From Mesorhizobium sp. (GTDB taxonomy: Bacteria > Pseudomonadota > Alphaproteobacteria > Rhizobiales > Rhizobiaceae), in the NCBI GenBank assembly GCA_004020365.1, contig SAQR01000009.1, positions 105,730 through 144,534 on the forward strand: DNA of 38,805 nt. The letters are read 5' to 3'. Below, one piece after another: positions 17,326-28,117 of the stretch. The position numbers were made by a program, and so were the translations under genes. The first letter of the stretch is position 1, and each line of letters begins with the position of its first letter. The notes under the pieces were generated by a model. That model ran no database searches. It was not told the origin of the DNA and worked only from the letters and a program-made list of their open reading frames with translations.

Positions 17326-17498
17326 GAGGTTTTGCTGGCCTTCGATGAGCGCTGCGATTTGAGCAAGTGGGTCGATACTTAGACATCGCGGAGCACCGCA
17401 CGGAACCCAGCTCTATGGAGCTTGCCGGCGACTATTTGCGTATTGAGCCATTCTCATAGTCTCATTCATGAGCAGTCCTATGCGCAAGCGTTGCTTTG

Positions 17499-18482
17499 CT
17501 AAATTCCCACGACAAGCGCGCCGCCGCTGAGACCCGCACCCGCTGCCGCCAAGAGGACTTTCTCGCCAGGCCGAAACGGCTGCGCCCGATGGGCGAGCGA
17601 CAACGAGAGCGGGATCGTCGCGGCGGAAGAGTTGCCATATTCGGCGATCGTCTTGACCATCGAGTGATCTGTGATGCCGAGGTTCCTGCCGACCGCGTCG
17701 AAAATGCGAGCATTGGCCTGATGCGGCACGAAACGATCGAGGTCTTGCGGCCTCAGTCGGGCAGCAGTGAGCGCATCTCTCGAGCAGGCGGTCATCATCT
17801 CCACGGCCTTGGCGAACACTTCGCGGCCATCGGTGATCGTCATCCGGGTCTGCTCGAGGTCGAGGCCGCCATGGAACGGATTGTTGCTTCCACCGGCAGG
17901 AATCTGGATCAGCCCGTAACGCGAGCCGTCCGAATCCACCGAAGCGCCGAGAATGCCTCGATCCGGGTCATCGCACGGACCGATCACCACCGCGCCGGCG
18001 GCATCGGCAAACAGCACGGCGCTGGCGCGCTCGGCCGGATTGATGCGGCGGCTGAGGATGTTGGCGGCAATGACAAGGCTCGCTTTGCCATGCAGGCGAG
18101 TGAACCCGTCGGCGAACATCAGCGCATAGATGAAGCCGGCGCAAGCGCCGGTCAGGTCGATCGCGCCGGCGCGACCTAGTCCCAGCCGATGTGCGACCAG
18201 GGGCGCGCTTGGCGGCAGAAGATGATCGGGTGTGGAGGTAGCGAGCAACAGCAGGCCGATGTCGCCGCGGTCGATACCGGCATTGGTCAGCGCCATGTCG
18301 CCGGCGTGCGCGGCAAGGGCCGACAGCGTGTCTTCGTCCGCTGCCCAGAAGCGCGACCGTATCCCGGTGCGCCGCTCGATCCAGCCGGGTTCAAGCCCGA
18401 GACGATCTTCGATTTCCGGATTCTCCACCTTGCGCGCGGGCGCATGATGGCCAAGCCCGAGAATGCGCGATGATCGGCTCAT
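17499..18482 (-). CDS. bioZ: BioZ, KAS III-like enzyme of pimeloyl-ACP synthesis
   Basis: A 327-residue beta-ketoacyl-ACP synthase III homologue. The catalytic triad is visible: Cys in [13 protein letters not shown], His in VPHQANARI and Asn in [12 protein letters not shown]. BioZ was first described from the M. loti symbiosis island; the Agrobacterium enzyme condenses glutaryl-CoA with malonyl-ACP to start pimeloyl-ACP, the biotin precursor. The ATG overlaps the bioA stop by 4 nt, and the gene follows bioB-bioF-bioD-bioA. No bioC, bioH or bioI is present, so BioZ is the only visible pimelate route. FabH would be the alternative call, but position makes BioZ far more likely. Confidence 0.9.
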   Translation of the reverse strand: MSRSSRILGLGHHAPARKVENPEIEDRLGLEPGWIERRTGIRSRFWAADEDTLSALAAHAGDMALTNAGIDRGDIGLLLLATSTPDHLLPPSAPLVAHRLGLGRAGAIDLTGACAGFIYALMFADGFTRLHGKASLVIAANILSRRINPAERASAVLFADAAGAVVIGPCDDPDRGILGASVDSDGSRYGLIQIPAGGSNNPFHGGLDLEQTRMTITDGREVFAKAVEMMTACSRDALTAARLRPQDLDRFVPHQANARIFDAVGRNLGITDHSMVKTIAEYGNSSAATIPLSLSLAHRAQPFRPGEKVLLAAAGAGLSGGALVVGI

Positions 18483-19744
18483 GGCTTTGAGCCGAAGCGT
18501 TCGCCGGCCTCCTCGATGGCGTCATAGAGCCCATCCAACTCGTTGCCGGTAATGCAATAGGGCGGCAGAAGGTACAGGACATTGCCGAGCGGGCGCACGA
18601 GCAGGCCGCGCTCAAGAAAAAAAGCGCGCAGTTTTGGCCCGATCTCGGCCAGATAACCGGCTGAGCCGGTGCGTAGGTCGAGTGCCGCGATGGTGCCGGT
18701 TGTCCGGCAATCGGTGAAGCGAGGGTTGTCGCGAAAGCGTCGAAGCCCGGCGGCCTGTCGCTCGCTCAAGGCCGCGATCCGATCGGCCACCGGCTCGTCG
18801 TGCCAGATCTCGACATTGGCAAGTGCCGCCGCGCATGCAATCGGATTGGCGGTGTAGGAGCTCGAATGGAAAAACGTCTTCTTGCGATCCTCGGAATAGT
18901 GAGCCTGGAAGATGGCATCGGTGGCGATCGTGGCGGCCAGCGGGATGGTACCACCGGTCAGACCTTTCGAGGTGCACAGGATGTCCGGCGAGACGGACGC
19001 CTGTTCGCAGGCGAACATGGTTCCGGTGCGCCCCCAGCCGGTCATCACTTCATCGGCGATCAGCAGCGTGCCGGCGGCCTCAGTGATCCTCTTCAATTCG
19101 GTCAGAACCCAGGCCGGATACATGAGCATGCCGCCGGCGCCGAGCACGAGCGGCTCGACGATCAGCGCGGCGGCGCGCCGGTCGCGGGAGAGTGCCTCGA
19201 ACCGATCCAGCGTTTCCTGCTCGCGCCCGGCGGCCGGGAAGGGGATGGTGTCGACCTCGAACAGCAAGGGCTCGTAGGCGGCGTTGAACACGCCACGGGC
19301 GCCGACGCTCATCGCCCCGATCGTGTCACCATGATAGCTGTGCTCCATGACGACGATGCGCGAACGCGGCGCGCCGATGTTGCGGAAATAGCCGAGCGCC
19401 ATCTTCAGCGCGACTTCGATTGAGGTCGAGCCACTGTCGGAATAGAACACCCGGTCAAGGCCGGCGGGTGCGAGGTCGACAAGCGCCTCGGCCAGGCGCT
19501 CGGCCGGCTCGTGGGTGAAGCCCGCGAAGATGATCTGGTCGAGGTTCGACGCGGTCGTCTCGATGGCCTTCATGATGCGGGGGTGGCGGTGGCCATGAGT
19601 GACGACCCACCAGGAAGAAATCGCATCCAGGATGCGGGAGCCGTCGGCCTTGTGGAGATAGGCGCCTTCAGTCAGCACGATTTCAGGGATCGAGGGCTCT
19701 AGCGCGTGCTGCGTGAACGGATGCCAGACTCGAGACTGCGCCAT
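18479..19744 (-). CDS. bioA: Adenosylmethionine-8-amino-7-oxononanoate aminotransferase
   Basis: Class III PLP aminotransferase that converts KAPA to DAPA, using SAM as amino donor, the third step of biotin ring assembly. The 421-residue protein starts [14 protein letters not shown], a hallmark of BioA, contains [13 protein letters not shown] and the PLP lysine in [14 protein letters not shown]. Length is normal. Its start overlaps the bioD stop by one base and its stop overlaps the bioZ start by 4 nt, so it sits inside a tightly coupled operon. Confidence 0.95.
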   Translation of the reverse strand: MAQSRVWHPFTQHALEPSIPEIVLTEGAYLHKADGSRILDAISSWWVVTHGHRHPRIMKAIETTASNLDQIIFAGFTHEPAERLAEALVDLAPAGLDRVFYSDSGSTSIEVALKMALGYFRNIGAPRSRIVVMEHSYHGDTIGAMSVGARGVFNAAYEPLLFEVDTIPFPAAGREQETLDRFEALSRDRRAAALIVEPLVLGAGGMLMYPAWVLTELKRITEAAGTLLIADEVMTGWGRTGTMFACEQASVSPDILCTSKGLTGGTIPLAATIATDAIFQAHYSEDRKKTFFHSSSYTANPIACAAALANVEIWHDEPVADRIAALSERQAAGLRRFRDNPRFTDCRTTGTIAALDLRTGSAGYLAEIGPKLRAFFLERGLLVRPLGNVLYLLPPYCITGNELDGLYDAIEEAGERFGSKP

Positions 19745-20379
19745 CAGTCGCCTCCGGCAATCATGGCCAGGTCGAAGCCGGAAATCATTGCATCTCTCAA
19801 CGTTTCACCCGTCAGCGGACCGAGGTGCGGCAGCCTGCCGAGCTGCGGCACGCCGCCGAATTCCACGATTGTCCTTTGCGTATCGGCCACCTCTTCGCCC
19901 ATGAAGGCAATGCCGATGAGCGGGATGGAGCGGGCTCTCAGGGCCTCGATCGACAACAGCGTATGATTGATGGTGCCGAGCGCGGTGCGGGCGCACAGTA
20001 TGACCGGCAGCCGCCATTGTTCGAATATGTCAATGAACCTTGTCTGTCGATTGAGCGGCACCATTAGCCCGCCGGCGCCTTCGATGACGAGCGGTGTCGG
20101 CAGGACCGGAAATGAAAGATCGTCGGCCTCGATCGCGACGCCGTCGATTTCGGCTGATCGATGCGGCGACAGCGGCATCGTCAGTCGATAGACTTCGGGC
20201 AGCACGCGTCCGTCGGGCAAGCCGGAAAGCCGGGCGACGACCTCGCTGTCAGTCTCCTCGTCGAGGCCCGATTGCACCGGCTTCCAGTAGAAGCCGTCGA
20301 GCAGCCCGGCAAGTCCGGCCGAAAATACTGTCTTGCCAATTCCGGTGTCTGTTCCGGTGACGACGATGCGTTTGGTCAT
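19744..20379 (-). CDS. bioD: Dethiobiotin synthetase
   Basis: ATP-dependent enzyme that closes the ureido ring, converting DAPA and CO2 to dethiobiotin. The 211-residue protein has the N-terminal P-loop [17 protein letters not shown], the substrate lysine segment YWKPVQSG and the [11 protein letters not shown] motif, and has the usual size. It overlaps bioF by 4 nt at its start and bioA by one base at its end, indicating translational coupling. Confidence 0.95.
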   Translation of the reverse strand: MTKRIVVTGTDTGIGKTVFSAGLAGLLDGFYWKPVQSGLDEETDSEVVARLSGLPDGRVLPEVYRLTMPLSPHRSAEIDGVAIEADDLSFPVLPTPLVIEGAGGLMVPLNRQTRFIDIFEQWRLPVILCARTALGTINHTLLSIEALRARSIPLIGIAFMGEEVADTQRTIVEFGGVPQLGRLPHLGPLTGETLRDAMISGFDLAMIAGGD

Positions 20380-21515
20380 GCTGTGGCCAACACCTCAACG
20401 AGAGCCTCGACCATGGCGGAAATGTCGGTCTCGTCGACGTTGAGCGTCAGCGAAATGCGCAGGCGCGATGTGCCCTCGGGCACCGTCGGCGGACGTATGC
20501 CGCGTATGTCGAAGCCGCGTGCCTGCAGGGCCGCCGCCACCGCCATGGTGCGCCCAACGTCGCCGATGACAAATGGCTGGATCTGCGAGCCGCTGGGTAC
20601 GACGCCGCAGCGCTCGGCCAATTGGCGGCCGGCGCAGGCAACGCGTTCCTGCAGCTGAGCGCGGCGCATGGGCTCGTCGGACAGAATAGTCAGCGCTTCG
20701 CGCGCCGCGACCGCCATCAGCGGCGAGGGCGCGGTGGCGTAGATGAACGGCCGGCACCGGTTGACGAGATAATCGCACAGTGTCCTCGGCCCGGTGACGA
20801 GTGCACCGGATGCGCCGAGGGCCTTGCCGCATGAGTGGAGCGTGACGATGTTGTCGCGGCCTTGGCACGCGGCGGCCAGTCCCCGGCCGTCCGGTCCCCA
20901 GATGCCGGTGGCATGCGCTTCATCGACGACGATGAATGCCTGGTGCCGATCGGCCATCGCGACCAGGCTCTCCATCGGCGCGCGGTCGCCATCCATGCTG
21001 TAAAGGCTTTCGACGGCGATCCACACGCGCCCCGTGCCGCCTTCGGCGCGCCAGCGGGTGATTGCGTCCTCGACAGCGTCGACGTCGTTGTGCGCGGCCA
21101 GCTTGAACTCGGCGCGCCCGGCCTGCGCGCCCTCATGCATGCTGGCATGGGCGAGTTCGTCGAGGACCAGCAGGTCGCCTTTCTGCGGCAGCGCGGTCAA
21201 CAGGGCGAAGTTGGCGATGTAGCCGCTGCCAAAGAACAGCGCACGGTCGGCGCCGAAGAATGCCGCGGCGTCCGCCTCCAGTTGCTCATGTTCCGGTGCG
21301 TTGCCGCGCAACAGCCGCGACCCGGTGGCGCCAACCGGCGTGCCCCGCGCAATCGCCGCCGCAACCGCTTCGCCAAGTCTTTTGGAGGCGGCAAGTCCGA
21401 GATAGTCGTTCGACGAGAAGTCGAGACCGGCGCGCGGTGCGAGCGTCCGCAACCGGTCCTTGCGCGCCAGTCCGCGCAAGGATGCGTCATAGCGGGCAAG
21501 AATTGCCTCGTTCAT
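20376..21515 (-). CDS. bioF: 8-amino-7-oxononanoate synthase
   Basis: PLP-dependent decarboxylative condensation of pimeloyl-ACP with alanine to give KAPA. The 379-residue protein contains [12 protein letters not shown] near the N-terminus, [27 protein letters not shown] and the PLP-lysine motif [13 protein letters not shown]. The length is typical. Its ATG overlaps the bioB stop by 4 nt and its stop overlaps bioD by 4 nt. It would use the product of the BioZ route encoded two genes downstream. Confidence 0.95.
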   Translation of the reverse strand: MNEAILARYDASLRGLARKDRLRTLAPRAGLDFSSNDYLGLAASKRLGEAVAAAIARGTPVGATGSRLLRGNAPEHEQLEADAAAFFGADRALFFGSGYIANFALLTALPQKGDLLVLDELAHASMHEGAQAGRAEFKLAAHNDVDAVEDAITRWRAEGGTGRVWIAVESLYSMDGDRAPMESLVAMADRHQAFIVVDEAHATGIWGPDGRGLAAACQGRDNIVTLHSCGKALGASGALVTGPRTLCDYLVNRCRPFIYATAPSPLMAVAAREALTILSDEPMRRAQLQERVACAGRQLAERCGVVPSGSQIQPFVIGDVGRTMAVAAALQARGFDIRGIRPPTVPEGTSRLRISLTLNVDETDISAMVEALVEVLATA

Positions 21516-22522
21516 TGCGTGGCGAGTTCCATCGGCTCGATGCCGAGACGCTGGAACAGAAGGCTATCCTTGTCCTCGCCGGGATTGTCCGCCGTCAGCA
21601 GCGTGTCGCCGACAAAGATCGAGTTAGCGCCGGCAAAGAAGCACAACGCCTGCGTTTCGTCGCTCATCGCCGTCCTGCCGGCGGACAGCCTTACACAGGA
21701 TTTCGGCATCATCACCCGCGCGAGCGCAACGATGCGGACGAAATCGATCGGATCGATGGCGTCGGCCGCGGCAAGCGGCGTGCCTTCGATGGGAATAAGC
21801 ATGTTGATCGGCACGCTTTCCGGCGGCTCGGGCAGGTTCGCGAGCGTGACCAGCATGTCGATGCGATCGGTCTTTTCTTCTCCCATCCCGACGATGCCGC
21901 CGCAGCAGACTTTCATCCCAACCGCGCGCACGTGCCCAAGCGTTTCCAGCCGGTCGGCAAAAGTCCTGGTTGAAATAACCTCGCCATAGTAGCGCTCAGA
22001 GGTATCGATGTTGTGGTTATAGTAGTCGAGACCGGCCTGCTTCAGGCGAGCAGCTTGCTCAAGATCGAGCATGCCGAGCGTCATGCAGGTCTCCATGCCG
22101 AGCGCCTTGACGCCCTCGATCATGGCGACCACAACGTCCATGTCGCGCTCCTTGGGACTTCGCCACGCTGCGCCCATGCAATAGCGCGTTGCGCCGCCAT
22201 CACGCGCCTTGGCCGCTTCGTCGATGACATGCTTGACGTTCATCAGCTTCGACGCCTTCACCCCGGTTTCGTAATGCGCAGACTGGCTGCAATAGCCGCA
22301 ATCTTCGGGGCAGCCGCCGGTCTTGATGCTAAGGAGCCGCGACAGCTGCACTCGGTTTCGATCGAAGTTCTGGCGGTGGATCGTCTGAGCTAGGAACAGC
22401 AGATCGTTGAATGGCATGCCGTAGATGGCCTCAGCCTCTTTGCGGTTCCATCGCGGAGGCGTTCCATCGACCGATTGCATGGTCTGGTTCACGTCGAACT
22501 CCGAGTTCATTCCAACCGTCAT
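21512..22522 (-). CDS. bioB: Biotin synthase
   Basis: Radical SAM enzyme that inserts sulphur into dethiobiotin, the last step of biotin synthesis. The conserved body starts at [20 protein letters not shown]; the 4Fe-4S motif is [14 protein letters not shown], followed by [12 protein letters not shown] and [10 protein letters not shown]. The open frame extends to 22639, but that part is not conserved. ATG 22522 is used here; ATG 22510 and ATG 22480 are alternatives, and none has a clear ribosome-binding site. The 165-bp gap after nadC is the only sizeable gap between nadA and bioZ, so bioB may have its own promoter. No BioR-type TTATNNATAA palindrome was found there. Confidence 0.93.
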   Translation of the reverse strand: MTVGMNSEFDVNQTMQSVDGTPPRWNRKEAEAIYGMPFNDLLFLAQTIHRQNFDRNRVQLSRLLSIKTGGCPEDCGYCSQSAHYETGVKASKLMNVKHVIDEAAKARDGGATRYCMGAAWRSPKERDMDVVVAMIEGVKALGMETCMTLGMLDLEQAARLKQAGLDYYNHNIDTSERYYGEVISTRTFADRLETLGHVRAVGMKVCCGGIVGMGEEKTDRIDMLVTLANLPEPPESVPINMLIPIEGTPLAAADAIDPIDFVRIVALARVMMPKSCVRLSAGRTAMSDETQALCFFAGANSIFVGDTLLTADNPGEDKDSLLFQRLGIEPMELATQ

Positions 22523-22687
22523 CGTCAAACGTTTGTTGCTAGTCCGGTACGCCTTCAGGAGTCTGTCGACCGGCAAGCTCGGTCCGCCTTGGCTTTGGAG
22601 CGCACTCGCTAAAAGGCGAGCTGCGGCACGTCTTTCCACCGCCTTCCTACGCCTGCCGAGCTGATGTTGCTCCTCATGCCGTAATCC

Positions 22688-23569
22688 TCAGTTCAAATGC
22701 TTGCAGATGTTCTGGTGGTCCGGCATGTCCAGGCCGATGTCGAGGATCGGGGCGCTGTGCGTCAGCCATCCCATGGAGATGAGATCGACACCGGTCGCCG
22801 CAATCGCCGCCGCCGTTTTCGGCGTCACCCGACCGGAAGCCTCGGTGATCGTACGGCCACCCACTATAGAAACCGCGCGGGCAAGATCCTCGACCGACAT
22901 ATTGTCGAGCAGCACCGCGTCAACACCAATCGCGAGCGCTGCATCGAGCTGCTTCAGCGTGTCGACCTCAACCTCGACCTTCACCATATGCCCTGCGGCG
23001 GCGCGCGCCCGCTCTATTGCTGTGCGGATATCGCCGGCGATCGCGATGTGATTGTCCTTTATGAGCACGCCGTCATCGAGGCCGAAGCGGTGATTGGCAC
23101 CGCCGCCGACGCGCACGGCGTATTTTTCCAATACCCGCAGGCCGGGCGTCGTCTTTCGCGTCGATACGATCCTCGCCTTGTGACCGCGCACGGCCTCAAC
23201 CATCGCCGCTGTGGCAGTGGCAATGCCGCTCAGCCGGCATAAGAAATTGAGGGCAGTGCGTTCGGCCGTGAGCAGGCCTCGCGCGGGTCCGGACAATCTT
23301 GCAATGGTTTCCCCGGCCCCGACATCGCTGCCATCAGGGCGCCAGATCTGGATGTTGATCGCCGGTTCCACGAGCAGGAAGGCGTACGAGACCAGATCGA
23401 GCCCGGCAACGACGCCCGCCTGCCTCGATTTGAGCACCAACGTGGCAGTGCAATCATGCGGGATAACCGCATCGCTGGTCAGGTCGCCGCATCTGCCCAG
23501 GTCTTCGAGGAGCGCACCGCGCACAATCGGTTCGATCAGGGTCGCGGGGAGGGGGGAGAATGAAATCAC
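22688..23569 (-). CDS. nadC: Quinolinate phosphoribosyltransferase (carboxylating)
   Basis: Converts quinolinate and PRPP to nicotinate mononucleotide, the third step of de novo NAD synthesis. The 293-residue protein shows LLEDLGRCGDLTSDAV near the N-terminus, the RKTTPGLRVLEKYAV PRPP/quinolinate-site motif, GGGANHRFGLDDGVLIKDNH, and EASGRVTP towards the C-terminus. Its start is separated from the nadB stop by one base. It is the last nad gene before bioB. Confidence 0.95.
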   Translation of the reverse strand: MISFSPLPATLIEPIVRGALLEDLGRCGDLTSDAVIPHDCTATLVLKSRQAGVVAGLDLVSYAFLLVEPAINIQIWRPDGSDVGAGETIARLSGPARGLLTAERTALNFLCRLSGIATATAAMVEAVRGHKARIVSTRKTTPGLRVLEKYAVRVGGGANHRFGLDDGVLIKDNHIAIAGDIRTAIERARAAAGHMVKVEVEVDTLKQLDAALAIGVDAVLLDNMSVEDLARAVSIVGGRTITEASGRVTPKTAAAIAATGVDLISMGWLTHSAPILDIGLDMPDHQNICKHLN

Positions 23570-23570
23570 A

Positions 23571-25112
23571 TCAGGTGCTCCGTATGGTAGCCCGGCAATC
23601 GAGTGCGGCCGCGGCCCGCATTGCGCTGTGCAGTGTCAGCCGTGATGGGCGCGCGTCGGCATCGTGGAGCGGGAAATCGGACCGACAGTGCGCGCCTCGA
23701 CTCTCTTCCCGCCCCAGGGCCGCCACGGCGATCATCAGTGAGACCAAAGCCGGACCAGAGGCAGCGACATTGTCAGGTGCGATCGGCAGTAGGGTCGCCA
23801 CCGCTTCGCGCATTGCCTCGCCGTCGCGGATGATACCCAGGGCGGCGGAGACAATTGGGCGGACCGCGGAAGCGTCTGGTCGTGGAGGGACGAATGTGGA
23901 GCATCTGCGCGGTCGCCGGGTATACGACGTGCCGGCAACGCTTTCGGCAACCCAGCTCGCGGTGACCGCCGCTTCGGTGAGCGAGTTGCTGGCCAGGCGG
24001 TTGGCGCCGTGCAGGCCGGTACAGGCGACCTCACCGCAGGCCCACAATCCCTCGATGGAGCTGCGGCCGGCGCTGTCTACGGCGACGCCGCCCATGTGAT
24101 AATGTGCCGCCGGGCGCACCGGGATCGGGTCGGTCGCGGGGTCGACCCCTGCGCTCCGGCACAATTCGGCGATGCCTGGAAAACGCTTGCCAAATCTCGG
24201 GCCGAGACTTTGCCGTGCATCCAGGAATACGCGGCGTCCAACGGCAAGCTGGTGCCAAATGGCGCGCGCTACGACGTCGCGAGGCGCAAGTTCACCGCCA
24301 GGTGTGTCAGCGAGGAAGCGCTCTCCTCGCTCATCGATGAGCACCGCGCCTTCGCCACGCACGGCTTCGCTCACCAGCGGCATCGGCCGGCGCGGACCGT
24401 CGAGCGCAGTTGGATGGAACTGTATGAATTCCAAGTCGGCGAGTTCCGCCCCCGCCCATGCGGCGAGCGCCAGCCCGTGACCCCATGAGCCAGCGGGGTT
24501 TGTCGTGTCGCAAAACAGCCCGCCGACGCCGCCGGTCGCCAGCACCGCGCGACGCGTGGGCAGAGCGAGCGCGCCGGCTCGTCCTGCGGCGACCACGGCG
24601 ATGACCGACCCGTCCTGCACGACCAGCCGGCGGACCTCCACATTTTCGATAGTGGTGATCGAGGCTGTACGCCGAACCGCGGCGATGAGCACGCGCACCA
24701 ACTCGCGACCGGTGGCGTCGCCGGCTGCATGCACAATCCGCCGTCGCGAGTGTGCCGCCTCGAGCCCAAGTCGCAACGCGCGGTCAGGGTGCTGGTCGAA
24801 GGCGACGCCGAACCTTTGGATCGTCCTAATCGCTTCGGGTGCAGCTCGGACCACTCGCCGCACCGTGGCCTCGTCGCAGAGTCCGTCGCCGGCAGCTATC
24901 GTGTCGCAAAGGTGAAAATCCGGGCCGTCGTCGCCGCCGAGACTTGCCGCAAGACCGCCCTGGGCAAGCTCACTGCAGGCTCCGGTTCCAAGCGGCGCGT
25001 TGGTCAAAAGCACGACCGGTTCCGGCGCCAGATGAAGCGCCGTCATCAGGCCGGCAATGCCGCCACCGATGACGACCGGCGCCCCGGCGATGTCGCGAAC
25101 CTCCAGGCTCAT
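23571..25112 (-). CDS. nadB: L-aspartate oxidase
   Basis: FAD enzyme that oxidises aspartate to iminoaspartate for NadA. The 513-residue protein has the N-terminal dinucleotide-binding motif [15 protein letters not shown], the flavin-site stretch [10 protein letters not shown], a central [11 protein letters not shown] motif, the substrate-site region HPTALDG, and [20 protein letters not shown] near the C-terminal third. The start overlaps the nadA stop by 4 nt. Length and motifs are normal for rhizobial NadB. Confidence 0.95.
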   Translation of the reverse strand: MSLEVRDIAGAPVVIGGGIAGLMTALHLAPEPVVLLTNAPLGTGACSELAQGGLAASLGGDDGPDFHLCDTIAAGDGLCDEATVRRVVRAAPEAIRTIQRFGVAFDQHPDRALRLGLEAAHSRRRIVHAAGDATGRELVRVLIAAVRRTASITTIENVEVRRLVVQDGSVIAVVAAGRAGALALPTRRAVLATGGVGGLFCDTTNPAGSWGHGLALAAWAGAELADLEFIQFHPTALDGPRRPMPLVSEAVRGEGAVLIDERGERFLADTPGGELAPRDVVARAIWHQLAVGRRVFLDARQSLGPRFGKRFPGIAELCRSAGVDPATDPIPVRPAAHYHMGGVAVDSAGRSSIEGLWACGEVACTGLHGANRLASNSLTEAAVTASWVAESVAGTSYTRRPRRCSTFVPPRPDASAVRPIVSAALGIIRDGEAMREAVATLLPIAPDNVAASGPALVSLMIAVAALGREESRGAHCRSDFPLHDADARPSRLTLHSAMRAAAALDCRATIRST

Positions 25113-26083
25113 AGGGAAAGCATGCGCTCGACCGCGCGGCGGGCGGGGCCGGCAATTTCGGGATCAATCCGGACCTCATGCCGGTTCTGCTCGAGCGCGG
25201 CGCGAATGTTGGCCAGGTTGATGCGCTTCATGTGCGGGCACAGGTTGCATGGGCGAACGAACTCGACGTCGGGATGCGCGACCGCGACGTTGTCGCTCAT
25301 CGAACATTCGGTCAGAAGGACGACACGCGTCGGTTTCTCCCGCTCGACATAATCCGACATCGCTGCGGTCGAGCCGGAGAACTCCGCCTCCGCGACAACG
25401 TCTGGTGGGCATTCTGGATGGGCCAGCACGATGACGCCTGGATGGGCATCGCGCAGTTCCCGAATGTCTGCTGCGGTGAAGCGCTCATGCACCTCGCAAT
25501 GGCCTTTCCAGGCGATGATCTCGACGTCTGTATCGGCTGCCACGTTCCTCGCCAGATATTCGTCCGGCAGCATCAGCACACGCGCCACGCCAAGCGATTC
25601 CACCACCGCCTTCGCGTTGCCGGACGTGCAGCAGATGTCGGACTCCGCTTTTACGGCGGCCGAAGTGTTGACGTAAGTAACAACGGGGACCCCCGGATAC
25701 CGCAGCCGCATTAGCCGCACGTCGTCTGCCGTGATCGATTCGGCCAGCGAGCAGCCGGCGCTGAGATCCGGGATGAGCACGGTCTTGTTCGGATTGAGCA
25801 GTTTTGCCGTCTCGGCCATGAAATGAACGCCGGCAACCACGATGATGTCGGCGTCGACCGTCACCGCCTTGTGGGCCAACGCCAGGCTGTCGCCGACGAT
25901 GTCTGCCACGCAATGAAAAATTTCGGGCGTCTGGTAATTGTGCGCCAGCACCACCGCATTGCGCTCACGCTTCAGCGCTAAGATGGCTTCAATATCGCCG
26001 GCGAACGCGAGCCATTCAACGGGAGGGATCACCCGCCGGACACGCTCATACAGGGACGCAGCCATAGGTAACGCCCCAGCCAT
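25109..26083 (-). CDS. nadA: Quinolinate synthase A
   Basis: 4Fe-4S enzyme that condenses iminoaspartate with dihydroxyacetone phosphate to quinolinate. The 324-residue protein has the three likely cluster cysteines in order: Cys111 (SAGCSLAES), Cys196 ([11 protein letters not shown]) and one in the C-terminal PCNLCPHMK motif (Cys279 or Cys282). HNYQTPEIF forms part of the active site. ATG 26083 has GAGG upstream; ATG 26065 is a shorter alternative. It is the first enzyme gene of the nadABC-bio cluster, 62 bp after nadQ, with the probable NadQ operator in between. Confidence 0.95.
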   Translation of the reverse strand: MAGALPMAASLYERVRRVIPPVEWLAFAGDIEAILALKRERNAVVLAHNYQTPEIFHCVADIVGDSLALAHKAVTVDADIIVVAGVHFMAETAKLLNPNKTVLIPDLSAGCSLAESITADDVRLMRLRYPGVPVVTYVNTSAAVKAESDICCTSGNAKAVVESLGVARVLMLPDEYLARNVAADTDVEIIAWKGHCEVHERFTAADIRELRDAHPGVIVLAHPECPPDVVAEAEFSGSTAAMSDYVEREKPTRVVLLTECSMSDNVAVAHPDVEFVRPCNLCPHMKRINLANIRAALEQNRHEVRIDPEIAGPARRAVERMLSL

Positions 26084-26105
26084 TGGCGCCTCGATTATAT
26101 TCGGT

Positions 26106-26149
26106 TTGACAATAAGGGAATATGTCTACCTTGACTATAAGTATGTCAA
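26106..26149. promoter_or_regulatory. Probable NadQ operator in front of nadA
   Basis: Two direct copies of TTGACWATAAG followed by TATGTC lie at 26106-26126 and 26131-26147, and the outermost TTGACA and TGTCAA also form an inverted repeat spanning 44 bp. Read on the minus strand, the right edge gives TTGACA, usable as a -35 box for nadA, so a bound repressor would block the promoter. The element overlaps the nadQ stop codon and ends 22 bp before the nadA ATG. Confidence 0.6.
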
Positions 26150-27108
26150 GCCCGCGCCAGCGGTAATTTTGTCCCGGCGATAGCCCTGTCGTCGAGAACG
26201 GCATGGCGGAAGCGATAAAGCTTCGCCGGTCGGCCGCCCGTGTCGAGGGAGGTCTCCCCAGTCTCCTCAACAAGATCCTGCTGCTCGACCAGTCTCCGGA
26301 AGTTGGGCTTGTTGATGAGCCTGCCAGCCAGAGCTTCCACGGTTCGCTGCAGTTGCAGCAGCGTGAAGGAAGGCCGCATAAGCTCGAACACGACCGGCCG
26401 GTATTTGATCTTCGAACGCAGCCGCGCAATCCCGGTTGCCAGAATACGACGGTGGTCAGCGACCATTGGTTTGCCAGCCGCGGCCGCAATCGCGTCCCTG
26501 CCGCCACCGGCCTCTTCAATCAGAGCAGCTTCATAGAGCAACTCGTAGCGTTGGAGCGTGAGTTCCTCGTTCCAATGGCGGTCGTCGAAGCCGAAGGCTA
26601 TCGCAGCGCGCTGCCGGCGCTCGCGTTGAGTGGTCGGCTCGCTGGCGCCGCCGGCCCACTCAATCAGGCGGGGCCGCAATCTATCGAGCAGCACAGGCGG
26701 CGTGCCGAAGCGGTGGTCCTCCCAGGGAAAATATTCGTACCAACTTTGCCAGCCGCACGCGGCCGAGTTCGTTGCCTGTTCCTTCCTGGTCAATGCGAGA
26801 TAACTGATTGAGATGACGCGCTGGTGGCGCTCAGTGCCGATGCGATCGCGATCGGCGAAGGTGTAGAGTTGCTCGATGTATCCCAGTGCATGGCCGGTCT
26901 GCTGCTCCACCCACCCCCTCAAACCCGACTGCAGCGATCGATGCTCAAGCGCAAAAGGTCCAGAAGGGAGGGTGTCCGCATGACCGACGGTGAGGACACA
27001 GGGCTCACTGTCGTTTACGGCGACCACGACGGCAGTCAGGTCCACTTTGGCTTCGTCAGCTTTGACGGCGGCTTTGCCTTTCTTGGTTCTTCTTGTCTGA
27101 GGATCCAT
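26146..27108 (-). CDS. nadQ: NadQ-like transcriptional regulator of NAD synthesis (Nudix-like plus winged helix)
   Basis: A 320-residue regulator of the COG4111 type, related to NrtR. The N-terminal half (about 25-150) is a Nudix-like sensor, but the Nudix box is degenerate: SLQSGLRGWVEQQTG lacks the catalytic glutamates, so it should bind and not hydrolyse its ligand. The C-terminal winged helix (about 235-310) contains YRPVVFELMRPSFTLLQLQ, NFRRLVEQQDLVEETGE and GRPAKLYRFR, typical of NrtR-family DNA-binding domains. ATG 27108 is chosen; TTG 27132 behind AAGG is possible. Known NadQ regulators of Rhizobiales control nadABC; here the gene lies directly upstream of nadA and reads in the same direction. 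Confidence 0.8.
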   Translation of the reverse strand: MDPQTRRTKKGKAAVKADEAKVDLTAVVVAVNDSEPCVLTVGHADTLPSGPFALEHRSLQSGLRGWVEQQTGHALGYIEQLYTFADRDRIGTERHQRVISISYLALTRKEQATNSAACGWQSWYEYFPWEDHRFGTPPVLLDRLRPRLIEWAGGASEPTTQRERRQRAAIAFGFDDRHWNEELTLQRYELLYEAALIEEAGGGRDAIAAAAGKPMVADHRRILATGIARLRSKIKYRPVVFELMRPSFTLLQLQRTVEALAGRLINKPNFRRLVEQQDLVEETGETSLDTGGRPAKLYRFRHAVLDDRAIAGTKLPLARA

Positions 27109-27280
27109 GTTTGCGAAAGTGGGTTGGCCCAACGGAGCGCCTTAATCGATTGAATGTAACCTTGGCAGCCAGCACGTCAACACCGTACTACTCAAGCACT
27201 GTTTTTAGCTCTTCGCAGTCGCACAAAAATATGCCAAACGCGACACCCGCTGTTGGTAACGTAAGGGAAGGGGGCGTCGG

Positions 27281-28117
27281 TTGAGCGCGGCTGGTGAGAT
27301 AAAAGGGATTACCCCTCCAGATATTCGATTGCGAAAAGGCCAAACGCCACTTGTATGCTTGACGGCCTACACCACGCCGGTCGCGAGGCTACTCGATCGC
27401 CACTGCGACATCGTTCTTGTCGGCGACAGCGTCGGCATGGTGCTGCACGGCCTGTCGTCGACGCTGGGCGTCACGCTCGACATGATGATCATGCACGGAC
27501 AGGCCGTTCGCCGCGGCCTTGAACACGCGCTGATGGTCGTCGACCTGCCCTTCGGTTCCTACGAGGAAAGCCCAGAGCACGCTTTCGGCAACGCTGCGCG
27601 CGTGATGGGTGAGACCGGTTGTTCAGCGGTGAAGCTCGAGGGCGGCGAGACCATCGCGGAAACCATCCGCTTCCTTACCGCGCGCGGCGTACCTGTCATG
27701 GCCCATGTGGGGCTGACGCCGCAGGCGGTAAACACGTTCGGAGGCTATCGTGTGCAGGGCCCGGGAGCCGATGCAGAGCGGATCAGGCGCAACGCCAGGG
27801 CGGTAACCGAGGCGGGCGCCTTCTCCTTGGTGCTCGAAAAGATACCGGAGCAGCTTGCACGGCAGATAACCGCCGATATCGACATACCCACCATCGGCAT
27901 CGGTGCCTCGCCAGCTTGCGACGGCCAGATTCTGGTGAGCGACGATATGCTCGGGCTCTTCACCTCATTTCGGCCGAAGTTCGTCAAACGCTATGCCGAG
28001 CTCGGTGAGCAGGCTGAGGCGGCAATCGCCGCTTACGCCACCGATGTGCGGAACCGGCACTTTCCGGCGGTCGAACATCTCTATGTCAACGCCTTGAAGG
28101 CCGGAGACTTCACATGA
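27281..28117 (+). CDS. panB: 3-methyl-2-oxobutanoate hydroxymethyltransferase
   Basis: Adds a hydroxymethyl group from methylene-THF to alpha-ketoisovalerate, giving ketopantoate, the first committed step of pantothenate synthesis. The 278-residue protein has [13 protein letters not shown], the metal-site [17 protein letters not shown], and [21 protein letters not shown]. The start is TTG 27281 behind a strong AGGGAAGGGGGCG. Its stop overlaps panC by 4 nt. It is divergent from nadQ, with about 170 bp between, where both promoters should lie. It consumes methylene-THF, the product of the glyA reaction. Confidence 0.94.
   Translation: MSAAGEIKGITPPDIRLRKGQTPLVCLTAYTTPVARLLDRHCDIVLVGDSVGMVLHGLSSTLGVTLDMMIMHGQAVRRGLEHALMVVDLPFGSYEESPEHAFGNAARVMGETGCSAVKLEGGETIAETIRFLTARGVPVMAHVGLTPQAVNTFGGYRVQGPGADAERIRRNARAVTEAGAFSLVLEKIPEQLARQITADIDIPTIGIGASPACDGQILVSDDMLGLFTSFRPKFVKRYAELGEQAEAAIAAYATDVRNRHFPAVEHLYVNALKAGDFT

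Noticed and set aside
20835..21989. Long open frame on the plus strand opposite bioF and bioB
   Set aside because: GC-rich minus-strand genes leave long antisense frames. This one has no motif or ribosome-binding site and lies exactly under two certain genes.
22606..22624. CTCGC...GCGAG hairpin between nadC and bioB as a terminator
   Set aside because: The stem is only 5 bp and no T-tract follows, so it would not stop transcription.
26094..26099. TATAAT on the minus strand as the nadA -10 box
   Set aside because: It is only 11 bp from ATG 26083, leaving almost no leader, and has no matching -35. It could serve only if ATG 26065 is the start.
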